6,652 nucleotides of DNA from an uncultured Pseudorhodobacter sp. (GTDB taxonomy: Bacteria > Pseudomonadota > Alphaproteobacteria > Rhodobacterales > Rhodobacteraceae): positions 1 to 6,652 of the forward strand of contig CALEMZ010000184.1 in NCBI GenBank assembly GCA_937910975.1, read 5' to 3'. This document shows positions 1 to 6,522 of this stretch, in pieces. Within the stretch, counting starts at the first letter, position 1. The number at the start of each line of letters is the position of its first letter. Below the pieces are notes generated by a model. It worked only from the letters and a program-made list of their open reading frames with translations, was not told the origin of the DNA and searched no databases. The position numbers and the translations under genes are program-made.

Positions 1-1512
1 ATGCTCGATCTGACCTATGAAAACCCCAAACCCAAGGTGATTTCCGGGGCCAAGCATGATTGGGAACTTGTCATCGGGATGGAAATCCATGCGCAAGTTT
101 CCTCTAACGCCAAACTCTTTTCCGGCGCCTCTACCCAAGTCGGTTCTGAGCCTAATTCCAACGTGTCATTTGTCGATGCCGCCATGCCCGGTATGCTGCC
201 CGCTATCAACGGCTATTGTATTGAGCAGGCTGTGCGCTCCGGCCTTGGCCTGAAAGCGCAGATCAACTTGCACTCGGCCTTTGACCGGAAGAATTATTTT
301 TATCCCGACCTGCCGCAGGGCTATCAGATTTCACAGCTTTATCACCCTATCGTGGGCGAAGGCGAAGTGCTGGTGGAACTCAGCCCCGGTATCGCGCGCC
401 TCGTGCGTGTTGAACGCATTCATCTGGAACAAGATGCGGGCAAAAGCATCCATGACATGGACCCGAACATGTCCTTCGTGGATTTCAACCGTACCGGCGT
501 GGCGCTGATGGAAATCGTTTCCCGCCCCGATATTCGGAGCGCCGAAGAGGCCACCGCCTACGTCACCAAACTGCGCCAGATCCTGCGCTATCTGGGCACC
601 TGTGACGGCAATATGCAAAACGGCAACCTGCGTGCGGATGTGAACGTTTCCGTCTGCCCCCCCGGCCAATATGAGAAATATCAAGCCACGCAAGATTTCG
701 GTCACCTTGGCACCCGTTGCGAGATCAAGAACATGAACTCCATGAGGTTCATGACGCAAGCCATCGATTATGAATCGCGCCGCCAGATTGCCATTTTGGA
801 AGACGGTGGCAAGGTGCATCAAGAAACCCGGCTCTATGATCCGGACAAAGGCGAAACACGTTCCATGCGATCCAAGGAGGAGGCGCATGATTATCGTTAT
901 TTCCCATGCCCGGACCTGCTGCCGCTGGAAATCGAACAGGCTTGGGTTGATGATATTGCGGCCAATATGCCGGAACTCCCGGATGCCAAAAAAGCCCGTT
1001 TCATGGATGATTTCGGCCTGACCGATTATGACGCCAATGTGCTGACCGCCGATCTGGACAGTGCCGGCTTCTTTGAAGCCGTAGCCAAGGGCCGCGACGG
1101 CAAGATCGCAGCCAACTGGGTCATCAATGAGCTTTTTGGCCGCTTGAACAAGGAAAGCCTGACCATCGCCGATACCCCGGTTTCAGCGGATCAGCTTGGC
1201 GGGATTATTGATCTGATCACCTCCGGCGAAATTTCGGGCAAAATGGCGAAAGAGCTGTTTGAGATCATTTGGACGCAAGGCGGAAATCCCGCCGAAGTTG
1301 CCGCCGCAAATGGAATGAAGCAGGTGACGGATACCGGCGCGATTGAAGCCGCAGTGGATGAAATCATCGCCGCCAACCCCGCGCAGGTGGAAAAGGCGCA
1401 AGCCAATCCAAAGCTCGCTGGCTGGTTCGTTGGGCAGGTGATCAAGGCCACAGGCGGCAAAGCCGCCCCCGCGATGGTGCAAGAACTGGTGGCGAAAAAG
1501 CTGGGCCTCTGA
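1..1512 (+). CDS. gatB: Aspartyl/glutamyl-tRNA(Asn/Gln) amidotransferase subunit B
   Basis: GatB is the tRNA-binding and kinase-like subunit of the cytoplasmic GatCAB complex. The complex activates Glu-tRNAGln (and Asp-tRNAAsn) with ATP and amidates it with ammonia delivered from GatA. The 503-residue protein is close to the usual family length. Visible family motifs are WELVIGMEIHAQ (21-32), DRKNYFYPDLPQGYQISQ (95-112), LEQDAGKS (142-149), DFNRTGVALMEIVSRPD (161-177), LGTRCEIKN (236-244) and KGETRSMRSKEEAHDYRYFP (283-302). The cradle domain covers roughly 20-310, and the helical plus YqeY-like tail domain roughly 330-503. An extra segment at about 222-235 precedes LGTRCEIKN, which I associate with Rhodobacterales. 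Residue 303 is Cys where Asp or Glu is usual (YFP[DE]PDL). The ATG is the first base of the window, so no ribosome binding site can be seen. The start is chosen because MLDLTYE resembles starts I recall from related species. gatA and gatC are not in the window. Confidence 0.97.
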   Translation: MLDLTYENPKPKVISGAKHDWELVIGMEIHAQVSSNAKLFSGASTQVGSEPNSNVSFVDAAMPGMLPAINGYCIEQAVRSGLGLKAQINLHSAFDRKNYFYPDLPQGYQISQLYHPIVGEGEVLVELSPGIARLVRVERIHLEQDAGKSIHDMDPNMSFVDFNRTGVALMEIVSRPDIRSAEEATAYVTKLRQILRYLGTCDGNMQNGNLRADVNVSVCPPGQYEKYQATQDFGHLGTRCEIKNMNSMRFMTQAIDYESRRQIAILEDGGKVHQETRLYDPDKGETRSMRSKEEAHDYRYFPCPDLLPLEIEQAWVDDIAANMPELPDAKKARFMDDFGLTDYDANVLTADLDSAGFFEAVAKGRDGKIAANWVINELFGRLNKESLTIADTPVSADQLGGIIDLITSGEISGKMAKELFEIIWTQGGNPAEVAAANGMKQVTDTGAIEAAVDEIIAANPAQVEKAQANPKLAGWFVGQVIKATGGKAAPAMVQELVAKKLGL

Positions 1513-1526
1513 CCCGACTTTTCGCG

Positions 1527-1555
1527 CCACCGGGCGCAGGAACCGCGCCGGGTGG
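1527..1555 (+). terminator. GC-rich hairpin after gatB
   Basis: An inverted repeat starts 14 bases after the gatB stop codon. The arms 1527-1537 (CCACCGGGCGC) and 1545-1555 (GCGCCGGGTGG) pair over ten of eleven positions with one central G-G mismatch and a 7-base loop. No T-run follows on the plus strand, so it is not a classical intrinsic terminator. It may instead mark or protect the 3' end of the gatB transcript. Confidence 0.4.
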
Positions 1556-1637
1556 GGATACTACAGGTTACAAATGCCATAAATTAGCTTTGTTACAACG
1601 GTTTTAAGCAAGCATCCTCGCGCGCCCTACTGCTGTG

Positions 1638-1666
1638 CGCATGCGCCCCCTTTCGCATGTTCCCCC
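1638..1666 (+). repeat. Short direct repeat CGCATGNNCCCCC, two copies
   Basis: Two copies of CGCATGNNCCCCC lie 16 bases apart, at 1638-1650 and 1654-1666, in the gap between gatB and the DUF4177-like gene. The first copy overlaps the perfect palindrome GCGCATGCGC at 1637-1646. CATGCG at 1640-1645 can also pair with CGCATG at 1654-1659 across an 8-base loop. The repeat lies about 40 bases upstream of the downstream start codon, so it could be an operator or a leader structure, or chance in GC-rich DNA. The gap also holds an AT-richer stretch (1558-1610) in which GTTACAA occurs twice (1567-1573 and 1592-1598). I saw no convincing -35/-10 pair. Confidence 0.35.
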
Positions 1667-1697
1667 AATCAGCTATTTTCCCGCCGGTATTGATCCC

Positions 1698-1702
1698 GGA
1701 GA
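1698..1702 (+). promoter_or_regulatory. Ribosome binding site of the DUF4177-like gene
   Basis: GGAGA sits four bases before the ATG at 1707. This favours 1707 as the start over the in-frame upstream ATG at 1635, which would add 24 residues unlike the family. The spacing is slightly short. Confidence 0.5.
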
Positions 1703-1706
1703 CCCC

Positions 1707-2106
1707 ATGCAGTATTTCGAATATCAGGTCATTCCTGCCCCAAAAAAGGGTGAGAAAGCCAAGGGCGCAAAAACCACTCCTGATCGTTTTGCCGTGGCGC
1801 TGACCAATTTGATGAACCGGATGGGGGGGGGAGGGTTGGGAATATCTTCGCTCTGACATTTTGCCCTGTGAAGAACGGGTTGGCCTGACCGGCTCCAAGA
1901 CTGTGTTCCAAAGCATGCTGGTCTTCCGTCGCAAAATGTTCATCGACGCGGTTGATATGCTGGATGCTGAGTCGTTAAAAAAAGCAGTGCCCTCTACCAG
2001 CCATGAGTCCAACCTTTCCTCGATCGCGGCAGGGCTGATCGAAGAGCCCGCGCCGATGGATGACGTGGCCAAGCTTGACAAGCCCGTCAAAGAACCCGTC
2101 GCTTAA
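1707..2106 (+). pseudogene. DUF4177-like small protein gene, frameshifted at a nine-G run
   Basis: As read, translation from 1707 gives 49 residues and stops at 1854-1856. The downstream frame stays open to the TAA at 2104-2106 and reads on as family-like sequence. Dropping one G from the run at 1823-1831 joins the frames into 132 residues. The joined protein starts MQYFEYQVIPAPKKGEKAKG, passes through LMNRMGGEGWEYLRSDILPC and ends in a charged, probably disordered tail. The EY-x-V start, the GWEY motif and the LVFRR strand (about residues 71-75) match small DUF4177-type proteins that I recall as common in Rhodobacterales; their function is unknown. No signal peptide or membrane segment is visible. 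The break may be a sequencing or assembly error, a true recent mutation, or slippage at the G-run. The good quality of the second half argues against an old pseudogene. The stop codon directly abuts that of the converging aminotransferase gene. Confidence 0.7.
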
Positions 2107-3213
2107 TCAGCCTGCCGCTGCCACCAATGCCAGAGGCAGGGCCGCTGCAAATACCTTGAGCGCCTCTTCATCCCCTAGGCTGACCCTGATGCAACGATCC
2201 ATCGGGGCCACACTTGGCATCCGGACAAACACGCCCCGCAGGCCCAATTCACGCAGCACCGCACGGGCATAATCCCCGTCGCGGCCACAATCAAAGCACA
2301 GGAAATTGGTGGCCGAGGGCAGGGGCTGCAATCCATTCTCCAACCCCACCTGCCCATAGCTTTCCCGCGCCGCAATCACCCGCGCGCGCACCTCCGCCAG
2401 CCAGTCCTGATCCGCGAGCGCCGCCATCGCCCCCGCCTGCGCGATCCGGCCCACCCCGAAATGATTGCGCACCTTGTTGAAGGCCGAAACCAACCCCGGT
2501 GCCGCGATCCCATAGCCGACCCGCAGCCCTGCCATGCCGTAGCCTTTGGAAAAGGTCCTGAACCGGATCACGCGCGGATCGTCGACCGCGATGACCGGGG
2601 CAGTGCCTGTCGGCGCGAGATCGATATAGGCCTCATCCAGGATCAGCAAACAGCCCTCAGGCAGGCGCGTTACCATGGCTTCAATCTCAGCGGCGGCCAG
2701 ATGGCTGCCCATCGGATTGTCAGGATTGGCAAGGTAGATCAGCTTGGCCCCCACCTGCCCAGCCCGCGCAAGCAAGGCCTCCGGGTCCTCATAATCATCG
2801 CGGTAGGGAACCTTGTGCAGGGTACCGTCAAAACCCGTGACGTGAAAATTGAAGGTCGGATAGGCGCCGTTGGAGGTAACAACCGCGTCACCCGGCCCGA
2901 CGATCAGCCGCACCAGATAGCCAAGCAGCCCGTCAATGCCTTCACCGACAACGATATTTTCCGGCCCAACCCCGTGATGGGCGGCGAGGGCCGCACGCAG
3001 ATCATGCAGTTCCGGGTCGCCGTACATCCAGACATCGGGCGCAGCCTGCGCCATGGCCATTATCGCCTTCGGGGAAGGGCCAAACATGTTTTCATTCGCC
3101 CCCAACCGCGCAGCAAAGGGCTTGCCGATGGCGCGCTCTTGCGTTTCAGGCCCGACAAATGGGACGGTGGCGGGCAGACTATCGGCGAGCGGGGTGTAAA
3201 TGGGCGTTTTCAT
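2107..3213 (-). CDS. PLP-dependent class I/II aminotransferase, HisC-like (possible histidinol-phosphate aminotransferase)
   Basis: This is a 368-residue fold-type I aminotransferase, a cytoplasmic enzyme that moves an amino group through pyridoxal phosphate. Family marks are GANENMFGPSP (38-48), YGDPE (64-68), ANPDNPMG (162-169, with N166 the likely cofactor-contacting Asn), LDEAY (192-196, D193 facing the pyridine nitrogen), TFSKGYGMAGLRVGY (220-234, K223 the Schiff-base lysine and R231 the phosphate-binding Arg) and CIRVSLG (341-347, R343 the likely carboxylate-binding Arg). The order and length fit the HisC group, whose reaction is histidinol phosphate plus 2-oxoglutarate to imidazole acetol phosphate plus glutamate. 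However, GEGIDGLLGYL (90-100) replaces the usual GSDE-type stretch. It may therefore be a HisC paralogue with another substrate, and I give no symbol. No other his gene is near. It follows valS on the same strand after 177 bases. The ATG at 3213 has no clear Shine-Dalgarno sequence upstream. Confidence 0.88.
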   Translation of the reverse strand: MKTPIYTPLADSLPATVPFVGPETQERAIGKPFAARLGANENMFGPSPKAIMAMAQAAPDVWMYGDPELHDLRAALAAHHGVGPENIVVGEGIDGLLGYLVRLIVGPGDAVVTSNGAYPTFNFHVTGFDGTLHKVPYRDDYEDPEALLARAGQVGAKLIYLANPDNPMGSHLAAAEIEAMVTRLPEGCLLILDEAYIDLAPTGTAPVIAVDDPRVIRFRTFSKGYGMAGLRVGYGIAAPGLVSAFNKVRNHFGVGRIAQAGAMAALADQDWLAEVRARVIAARESYGQVGLENGLQPLPSATNFLCFDCGRDGDYARAVLRELGLRGVFVRMPSVAPMDRCIRVSLGDEEALKVFAAALPLALVAAAG

Positions 3214-3231
3214 AGGGGTGAGATAGCCTGA

Positions 3232-3259
3232 ATTTTATCCATGCGACAAGTGTTGTCCT
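3232..3259 (-). promoter_or_regulatory. Possible promoter of the aminotransferase gene with a small inverted repeat
   Basis: On the minus strand TAAAAT (3237-3232) resembles a -10 box. AGGACA (3259-3254), 16 bases upstream, matches four of six positions of TTGACA. Transcription would begin about ten bases before the ATG, which would fit the missing Shine-Dalgarno sequence. The perfect inverted repeat GACAA-GTG-TTGTC (3245-3257) lies between the two boxes and could be an operator half-site pair. All of this is by eye and weak. Confidence 0.25.
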
Positions 3260-3330
3260 GCGCAAATCTGAGGGCAAAATGGAAAGGTGGGGCCATGGAA
3301 AAGGGGCTATCGCGGCCAGATCAGGCGGGA

Positions 3331-3357
3331 GGCCGGTTTGCGCTATGGCAAACGGCC
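3331..3357 (-). terminator. Hairpin after valS
   Basis: GGCCGGTTTGC (3331-3341) pairs with GCAAACGGCC (3348-3357), giving ten base pairs with one bulged G and a 6-base loop. GGG 3327-3329 can extend the stem with CCC 3358-3360. It begins about 30 bases after the valS stop codon in the direction of transcription. No T-run follows immediately, so it may be a 3'-end structure or a Rho-aided stop between valS and the aminotransferase gene. Confidence 0.4.
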
Positions 3358-3390
3358 CCCCCCGAGAGTGTTCTTGCAAAGACGAAGGGC

Positions 3391-6300
3391 TTAGCCGATC
3401 TCTGCCAAACGGGCGAGTGCGGCTTGCAGCTTGGCGATTTCATCCTCGCCCAAGGCGAGTTTTTCGCGCGTCTCTACAACGACTTCCGGCTTGGCGCTTT
3501 CCACGAATTTAGGGTTGTTCAACCGGCCACGCAGGCCCCCCATATCCTTTTCCAGCTTCTCCAAGCTTTTGGAAAGGCGTGATTTTTCCTCGACAATGTC
3601 GATCAACCCTTCGAGCGGGATCGCAAAGGTGGCCCCTTCGGCGGCAACCGTGATGGCCCCTTTGGGAACGGCATTCGCAGCCGTTGCCGTATCAATCCGC
3701 GCGAGGCGGAAGATCAGCGCTTCATTGCGGGAAAATGCAGCGTTGGCCGTTTCATCAAGGCCGACCATCAGCAGATCCACTTTGAGGCCGGCGGGAACAT
3801 GCATCTGCGCGCGGGCGGAGCGGATATCGTCAATCAGCCCGGTGACCCAGTTCATTTCGCGCATGGCATCGGCGTCGATCAGCGCGTCGCCATAGGTTGG
3901 CCAATCGGTATGGGCCAGCGGTTTGGCGCGTTTTCCGGTGGTGGCCCACAGCTCTTCGGTGATGAAGGGCATGATCGGGTGCAGCAGGATCATGCATTGA
4001 TCCAATACCCATGCCATTGTTTTTCTTGTCTCTTCGGCGTCATCCCCGTCAAAGAGCGGCTTAGCAAACTCGACATACCAATCGCAGACCTTGCCCCAGA
4101 CAAAGGCATAAAGCGCGTTGGCGGCGTCGTTGAATTTGTATTCCGTCAGGGCGGCGTCGACCTCGGCGCGGACCTTGGCGGCCTCCGAGATGATCCAGCG
4201 GTTCACATGGGCTTTGGCCTGCGGTGGCTGGCTGGTGGCATGGCCCTCCCAGACGCCGTTCATTTCGGCGAAACGGCTGGCATTCCAAAGCTTTGTGCCA
4301 AAGTTGCGATAGCCTTTGATGCGGTCCTCAGAGAGTTTCAACACCCCTCCCATCGCGGCCATCTGCGCCATGGTAAAGCGCAGGGCATCGGCGCCGTATT
4401 CATCAATGATTACCAGCGGGTCAATGACATTGCCGCGGGTTTTCGACATCTTTTCCCCCTTCTCGTCACGGACGAGCTGGTGGAGATAGACGGTGTCAAA
4501 GGGTTCCTTGCCCACGACGGCAAGCTGCATCATCATCATCCGGGCGACCCAGAAGAACAGAATATCTTGGCCGGTGACGAGGACGTTTGTTGGGAAATAT
4601 TTCTGCAATTCCGGGGTGTTGTTGGGCCAACCTAATGTGCCGATGGGCCAGAGACCGGAGGAGAACCAGGTGTCGAGAACATCGGGGTCGCGGATTAGAT
4701 CCACAAACTTTTCGTTCCCTCCCACGCGAATACCATAGCGATAGCCCGGAAGGTTATCAAACACTTGACCCTCGGAAATTTTTACATTCACTCCGTAATA
4801 GTCACGGGCATTCTTATGAACCTCTTCAAAAGTTGCGCCACAGAATGAAACTGAATCACGCGTGTTGTGGATCAAACGGCTTAGCCCGGCATTAGGATTA
4901 CCTCCCGGTGCAACTAAACCAGAGAGTGTCTCTTTATGTGGCCCATACCAGACCGGAATCTGATGCCCCCACCACAATTGCCGCGAGATGCACCATGGCT
5001 CAATATTTTCCAGCCAGTGAAAATAGACCTTTTCGCCGCTTTCGGGCATGATTTTGGTGCGGCCTTCGCGCACGGCATCCAGCGCGGGGCCAACGATTTT
5101 GGCGGTATCGACGAACCACTGGTCCGTCAGCATCGGCTCGATCACGACGCCTGAACGATCGCCGAAGGGTTGCATGATCGGCTTATCTTCCACAAAGGGG
5201 ATACGCGCCAAGTGTTCAGAATTGGTTTCCGGATCGATCGATTTGACCAGCTTGGTGACGGCGAGACCCTCGGCGGTGATGGCTTCGATGACCATTTTGC
5301 GGGCCTCAAACCGGTCGAGGCCACGGTATTCATCGGGCACAAGGTTCATCGCGGCGATCTTGGCCTCGTTAAAGGTTTCTGTCCCGTTTGCAATGGCTTG
5401 GGCGGTGGCGGCTTCCTCAACATAGGGGCGGCCATCGGCGCGCATGGCCCCGCGTGTATCCATCAGCGAATACATCGGGATGTTGTTGCGCTTGGCGACC
5501 TGATAGTCGTTGAAGTCATGCGCGCCGGTGATTTTCACGGCACCAGAGCCGAAATCCTTGTCCGGATATTCATCGGTGATGATCGGGATCAGGCGGCGTT
5601 GTGCCATGGGGCCAACAGGAATTTCGCATAGTTTTCCGATGATTGAAGCATAACGTTCATCTGATGGGTGAACCGCAACCGCGCCGTCGCCCAGCATGGT
5701 TTCAGGACGGGTGGTGGCGATGGAAATATAGTCGCGGGTCTCGCGCAGGGTGACGTTGCCATCCTCATCGCGCTCCACATATTCATAGGTTTCGCTGCCT
5801 GCGAGCGGGTATTTGAAATGCCACATATGGCCCGCAACTTCGATATTTTCGACCTCAAGATCGGAAATTGCGGTTTCAAAATGGGGGTCCCAGTTGACCA
5901 GACGCTTGCCGCGATAGATCTGGCCTTTGTTGTACATTTCCACGAAAACCTTGATGACGGCCTCGTGGAAACCTTCGTCCATGGTGAAGGCGTTACGCCC
6001 CCAATCGCAAGAAGCACCCAATCTTTTCAATTGGTTGATGATGGTCCCGCCGGATTCTTCTTTCCATTCCCAGACCTTTTCCAGAAACGCCTCGCGGCCC
6101 ATTTCGACGCCTCGCGGCAGGCCCTCGGCGGCGAGCTTCCGCTCCACCACCAATTGGGTGGCGATGCCCGCGTGGTCCTGTCCGGGTTGCCAGAGCGTGT
6201 CATAGCCCTGCATGCGTTTCCAGCGGATCAAGATATCCTGAATCGTGTTGTTGAAAGCGTGGCCGACGTGCAGAGAGCCTGTCACATTTGGCGGGGGGAT

Positions 6301-6423
6301 CATGATGCAGAAGGTTTCCGCACGGCTGGCATTCGCTCCTGCGCGAAAAGCGCCGTCGGCCTCCCATTTGGCATAAATACGGGCTTCGGCCTCAGCGGCG
6401 TTGAAGGTCTTTTCCATCGGCAT
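3391..6423 (-). CDS. valS: Valine--tRNA ligase (ValRS)
   Basis: ValRS charges tRNAVal with valine using ATP and clears mischarged Thr-tRNAVal in its editing domain; it acts in the cytoplasm. The 1010-residue protein is somewhat longer than the roughly 950 residues of the E. coli enzyme. Class I signatures are PPPNVTGSLHVGHA (43-56, HIGH-type HVGH at 52-55) and GEKMSKTRGN (656-665, KMSKT in place of KMSKS). The CP1 editing domain lies at about 190-430, with ATTRPETMLGD (236-246), GSGAVKITGAHDFNDY (292-307) and MLTDQWF (431-437). Catalytic-core motifs include WCISRQLWWGHQIPVW (477-492) and DVLDTWFSSGLWP (581-593). The anticodon-binding helical domain spans about 735-870, and the C-terminal coiled-coil tRNA arm about 935-1008. 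Residues 496-578 form an unusually long segment between the last two core motifs (separate entry). The first ATG is preferred over the one two codons later because AGGGGA lies 8 bases upstream. Confidence 0.97.
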   Translation of the reverse strand: MPMEKTFNAAEAEARIYAKWEADGAFRAGANASRAETFCIMIPPPNVTGSLHVGHAFNNTIQDILIRWKRMQGYDTLWQPGQDHAGIATQLVVERKLAAEGLPRGVEMGREAFLEKVWEWKEESGGTIINQLKRLGASCDWGRNAFTMDEGFHEAVIKVFVEMYNKGQIYRGKRLVNWDPHFETAISDLEVENIEVAGHMWHFKYPLAGSETYEYVERDEDGNVTLRETRDYISIATTRPETMLGDGAVAVHPSDERYASIIGKLCEIPVGPMAQRRLIPIITDEYPDKDFGSGAVKITGAHDFNDYQVAKRNNIPMYSLMDTRGAMRADGRPYVEEAATAQAIANGTETFNEAKIAAMNLVPDEYRGLDRFEARKMVIEAITAEGLAVTKLVKSIDPETNSEHLARIPFVEDKPIMQPFGDRSGVVIEPMLTDQWFVDTAKIVGPALDAVREGRTKIMPESGEKVYFHWLENIEPWCISRQLWWGHQIPVWYGPHKETLSGLVAPGGNPNAGLSRLIHNTRDSVSFCGATFEEVHKNARDYYGVNVKISEGQVFDNLPGYRYGIRVGGNEKFVDLIRDPDVLDTWFSSGLWPIGTLGWPNNTPELQKYFPTNVLVTGQDILFFWVARMMMMQLAVVGKEPFDTVYLHQLVRDEKGEKMSKTRGNVIDPLVIIDEYGADALRFTMAQMAAMGGVLKLSEDRIKGYRNFGTKLWNASRFAEMNGVWEGHATSQPPQAKAHVNRWIISEAAKVRAEVDAALTEYKFNDAANALYAFVWGKVCDWYVEFAKPLFDGDDAEETRKTMAWVLDQCMILLHPIMPFITEELWATTGKRAKPLAHTDWPTYGDALIDADAMREMNWVTGLIDDIRSARAQMHVPAGLKVDLLMVGLDETANAAFSRNEALIFRLARIDTATAANAVPKGAITVAAEGATFAIPLEGLIDIVEEKSRLSKSLEKLEKDMGGLRGRLNNPKFVESAKPEVVVETREKLALGEDEIAKLQAALARLAEIG
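4690..4938 (-). other. AT-richer insertion-like segment within valS (residues 496-578)
   Basis: Between IPVWYGP and DPDVLDTWFSS the protein has about 83 residues, where the bacterial ValRS enzymes I recall have roughly 30-40. The extra sequence seems to lie on both sides of a recognisable core (SFCGATFEEVHKNARDYYGV, 526-545). By hand count 83 of 180 bases (46%) are G or C at 4741-4920, against 74 of 120 (62%) at 5041-5160. Leucine is written as TTA (residue 503) and CTA (residue 514). The frame stays open throughout and both flanking motifs are intact, so the enzyme is probably functional. The origin could be a lineage-specific insertion or recombination with a diverged valS. Confidence 0.55.
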
Positions 6424-6431
6424 AGTGGTGA

Positions 6432-6437
6432 TCCCCT
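6432..6437 (-). promoter_or_regulatory. Ribosome binding site of valS
   Basis: AGGGGA on the minus strand ends 8 bases before the ATG at 6423 and 14 before the second ATG at 6417, so it supports the first. Upstream, TAAAAC (6458-6453) could be a -10 box, but I saw no good -35 partner. Confidence 0.6.
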
Positions 6438-6473
6438 AACTTCTTGGCCGGGGTTTTAGCCTGCATGACGCGC

Positions 6474-6497
6474 AAGGGAAAGCGGCAGTTTGGCCGC
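6474..6497 (-). terminator. Terminator-like hairpin after the Lrp/AsnC gene
   Basis: On the minus strand GCGGC (6497-6493), a 6-base loop and GCCGC (6486-6482) form a short GC stem, followed by TTTCCCTT (6481-6474). It starts 25 bases after the regulator's stop codon. The stem is short and the T-tract interrupted, so termination may be weak. If it works, valS needs a promoter of its own between about 6437 and 6474. Confidence 0.4.
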
Positions 6498-6522
6498 GTA
6501 ACTTTTCGTAGCTACACCCGTA

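Noticed and set aside
657..663. Run of seven C inside gatB
   Set aside because: The frame is intact on both sides, and the run encodes part of Cys-Pro-Pro-Gly in a clade-specific loop.
331..888. Minus-strand open frame of 185 codons opposite gatB
   Set aside because: It is antisense to conserved GatB motifs and has no support of its own.
1635..1706. Upstream in-frame ATG extension of the DUF4177-like gene
   Set aside because: The added residues do not resemble the family, and the ATG at 1707 has its own GGAGA ribosome binding site.
2461..3231. Plus-strand open frame of 256 codons opposite the aminotransferase
   Set aside because: It is a mirror of a clear aminotransferase reading frame, and nothing in its translation resembles a known domain.
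3356..3363. Run of eight C downstream of valS
   Set aside because: It is noncoding, so a length change has no frame effect; it forms part of the hairpin base.
3241..3582. Plus-strand open frame of 113 codons spanning the valS/aminotransferase gap
   Set aside because: Most of it is antisense to the ValRS C-terminal coiled coil, and the rest covers the hairpin and possible promoter.
3799..4635. Plus-strand open frame of 278 codons opposite valS
   Set aside because: It is antisense to the anticodon-binding and KMSKT regions of ValRS; the sequence is low in recognisable structure.
5668..6459. Plus-strand open frame of 263 codons opposite the valS start
   Set aside because: It lies antisense to the well-supported N-terminal third of ValRS and has no family-like motifs. 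Such frames arise readily opposite GC-rich coding sequence.
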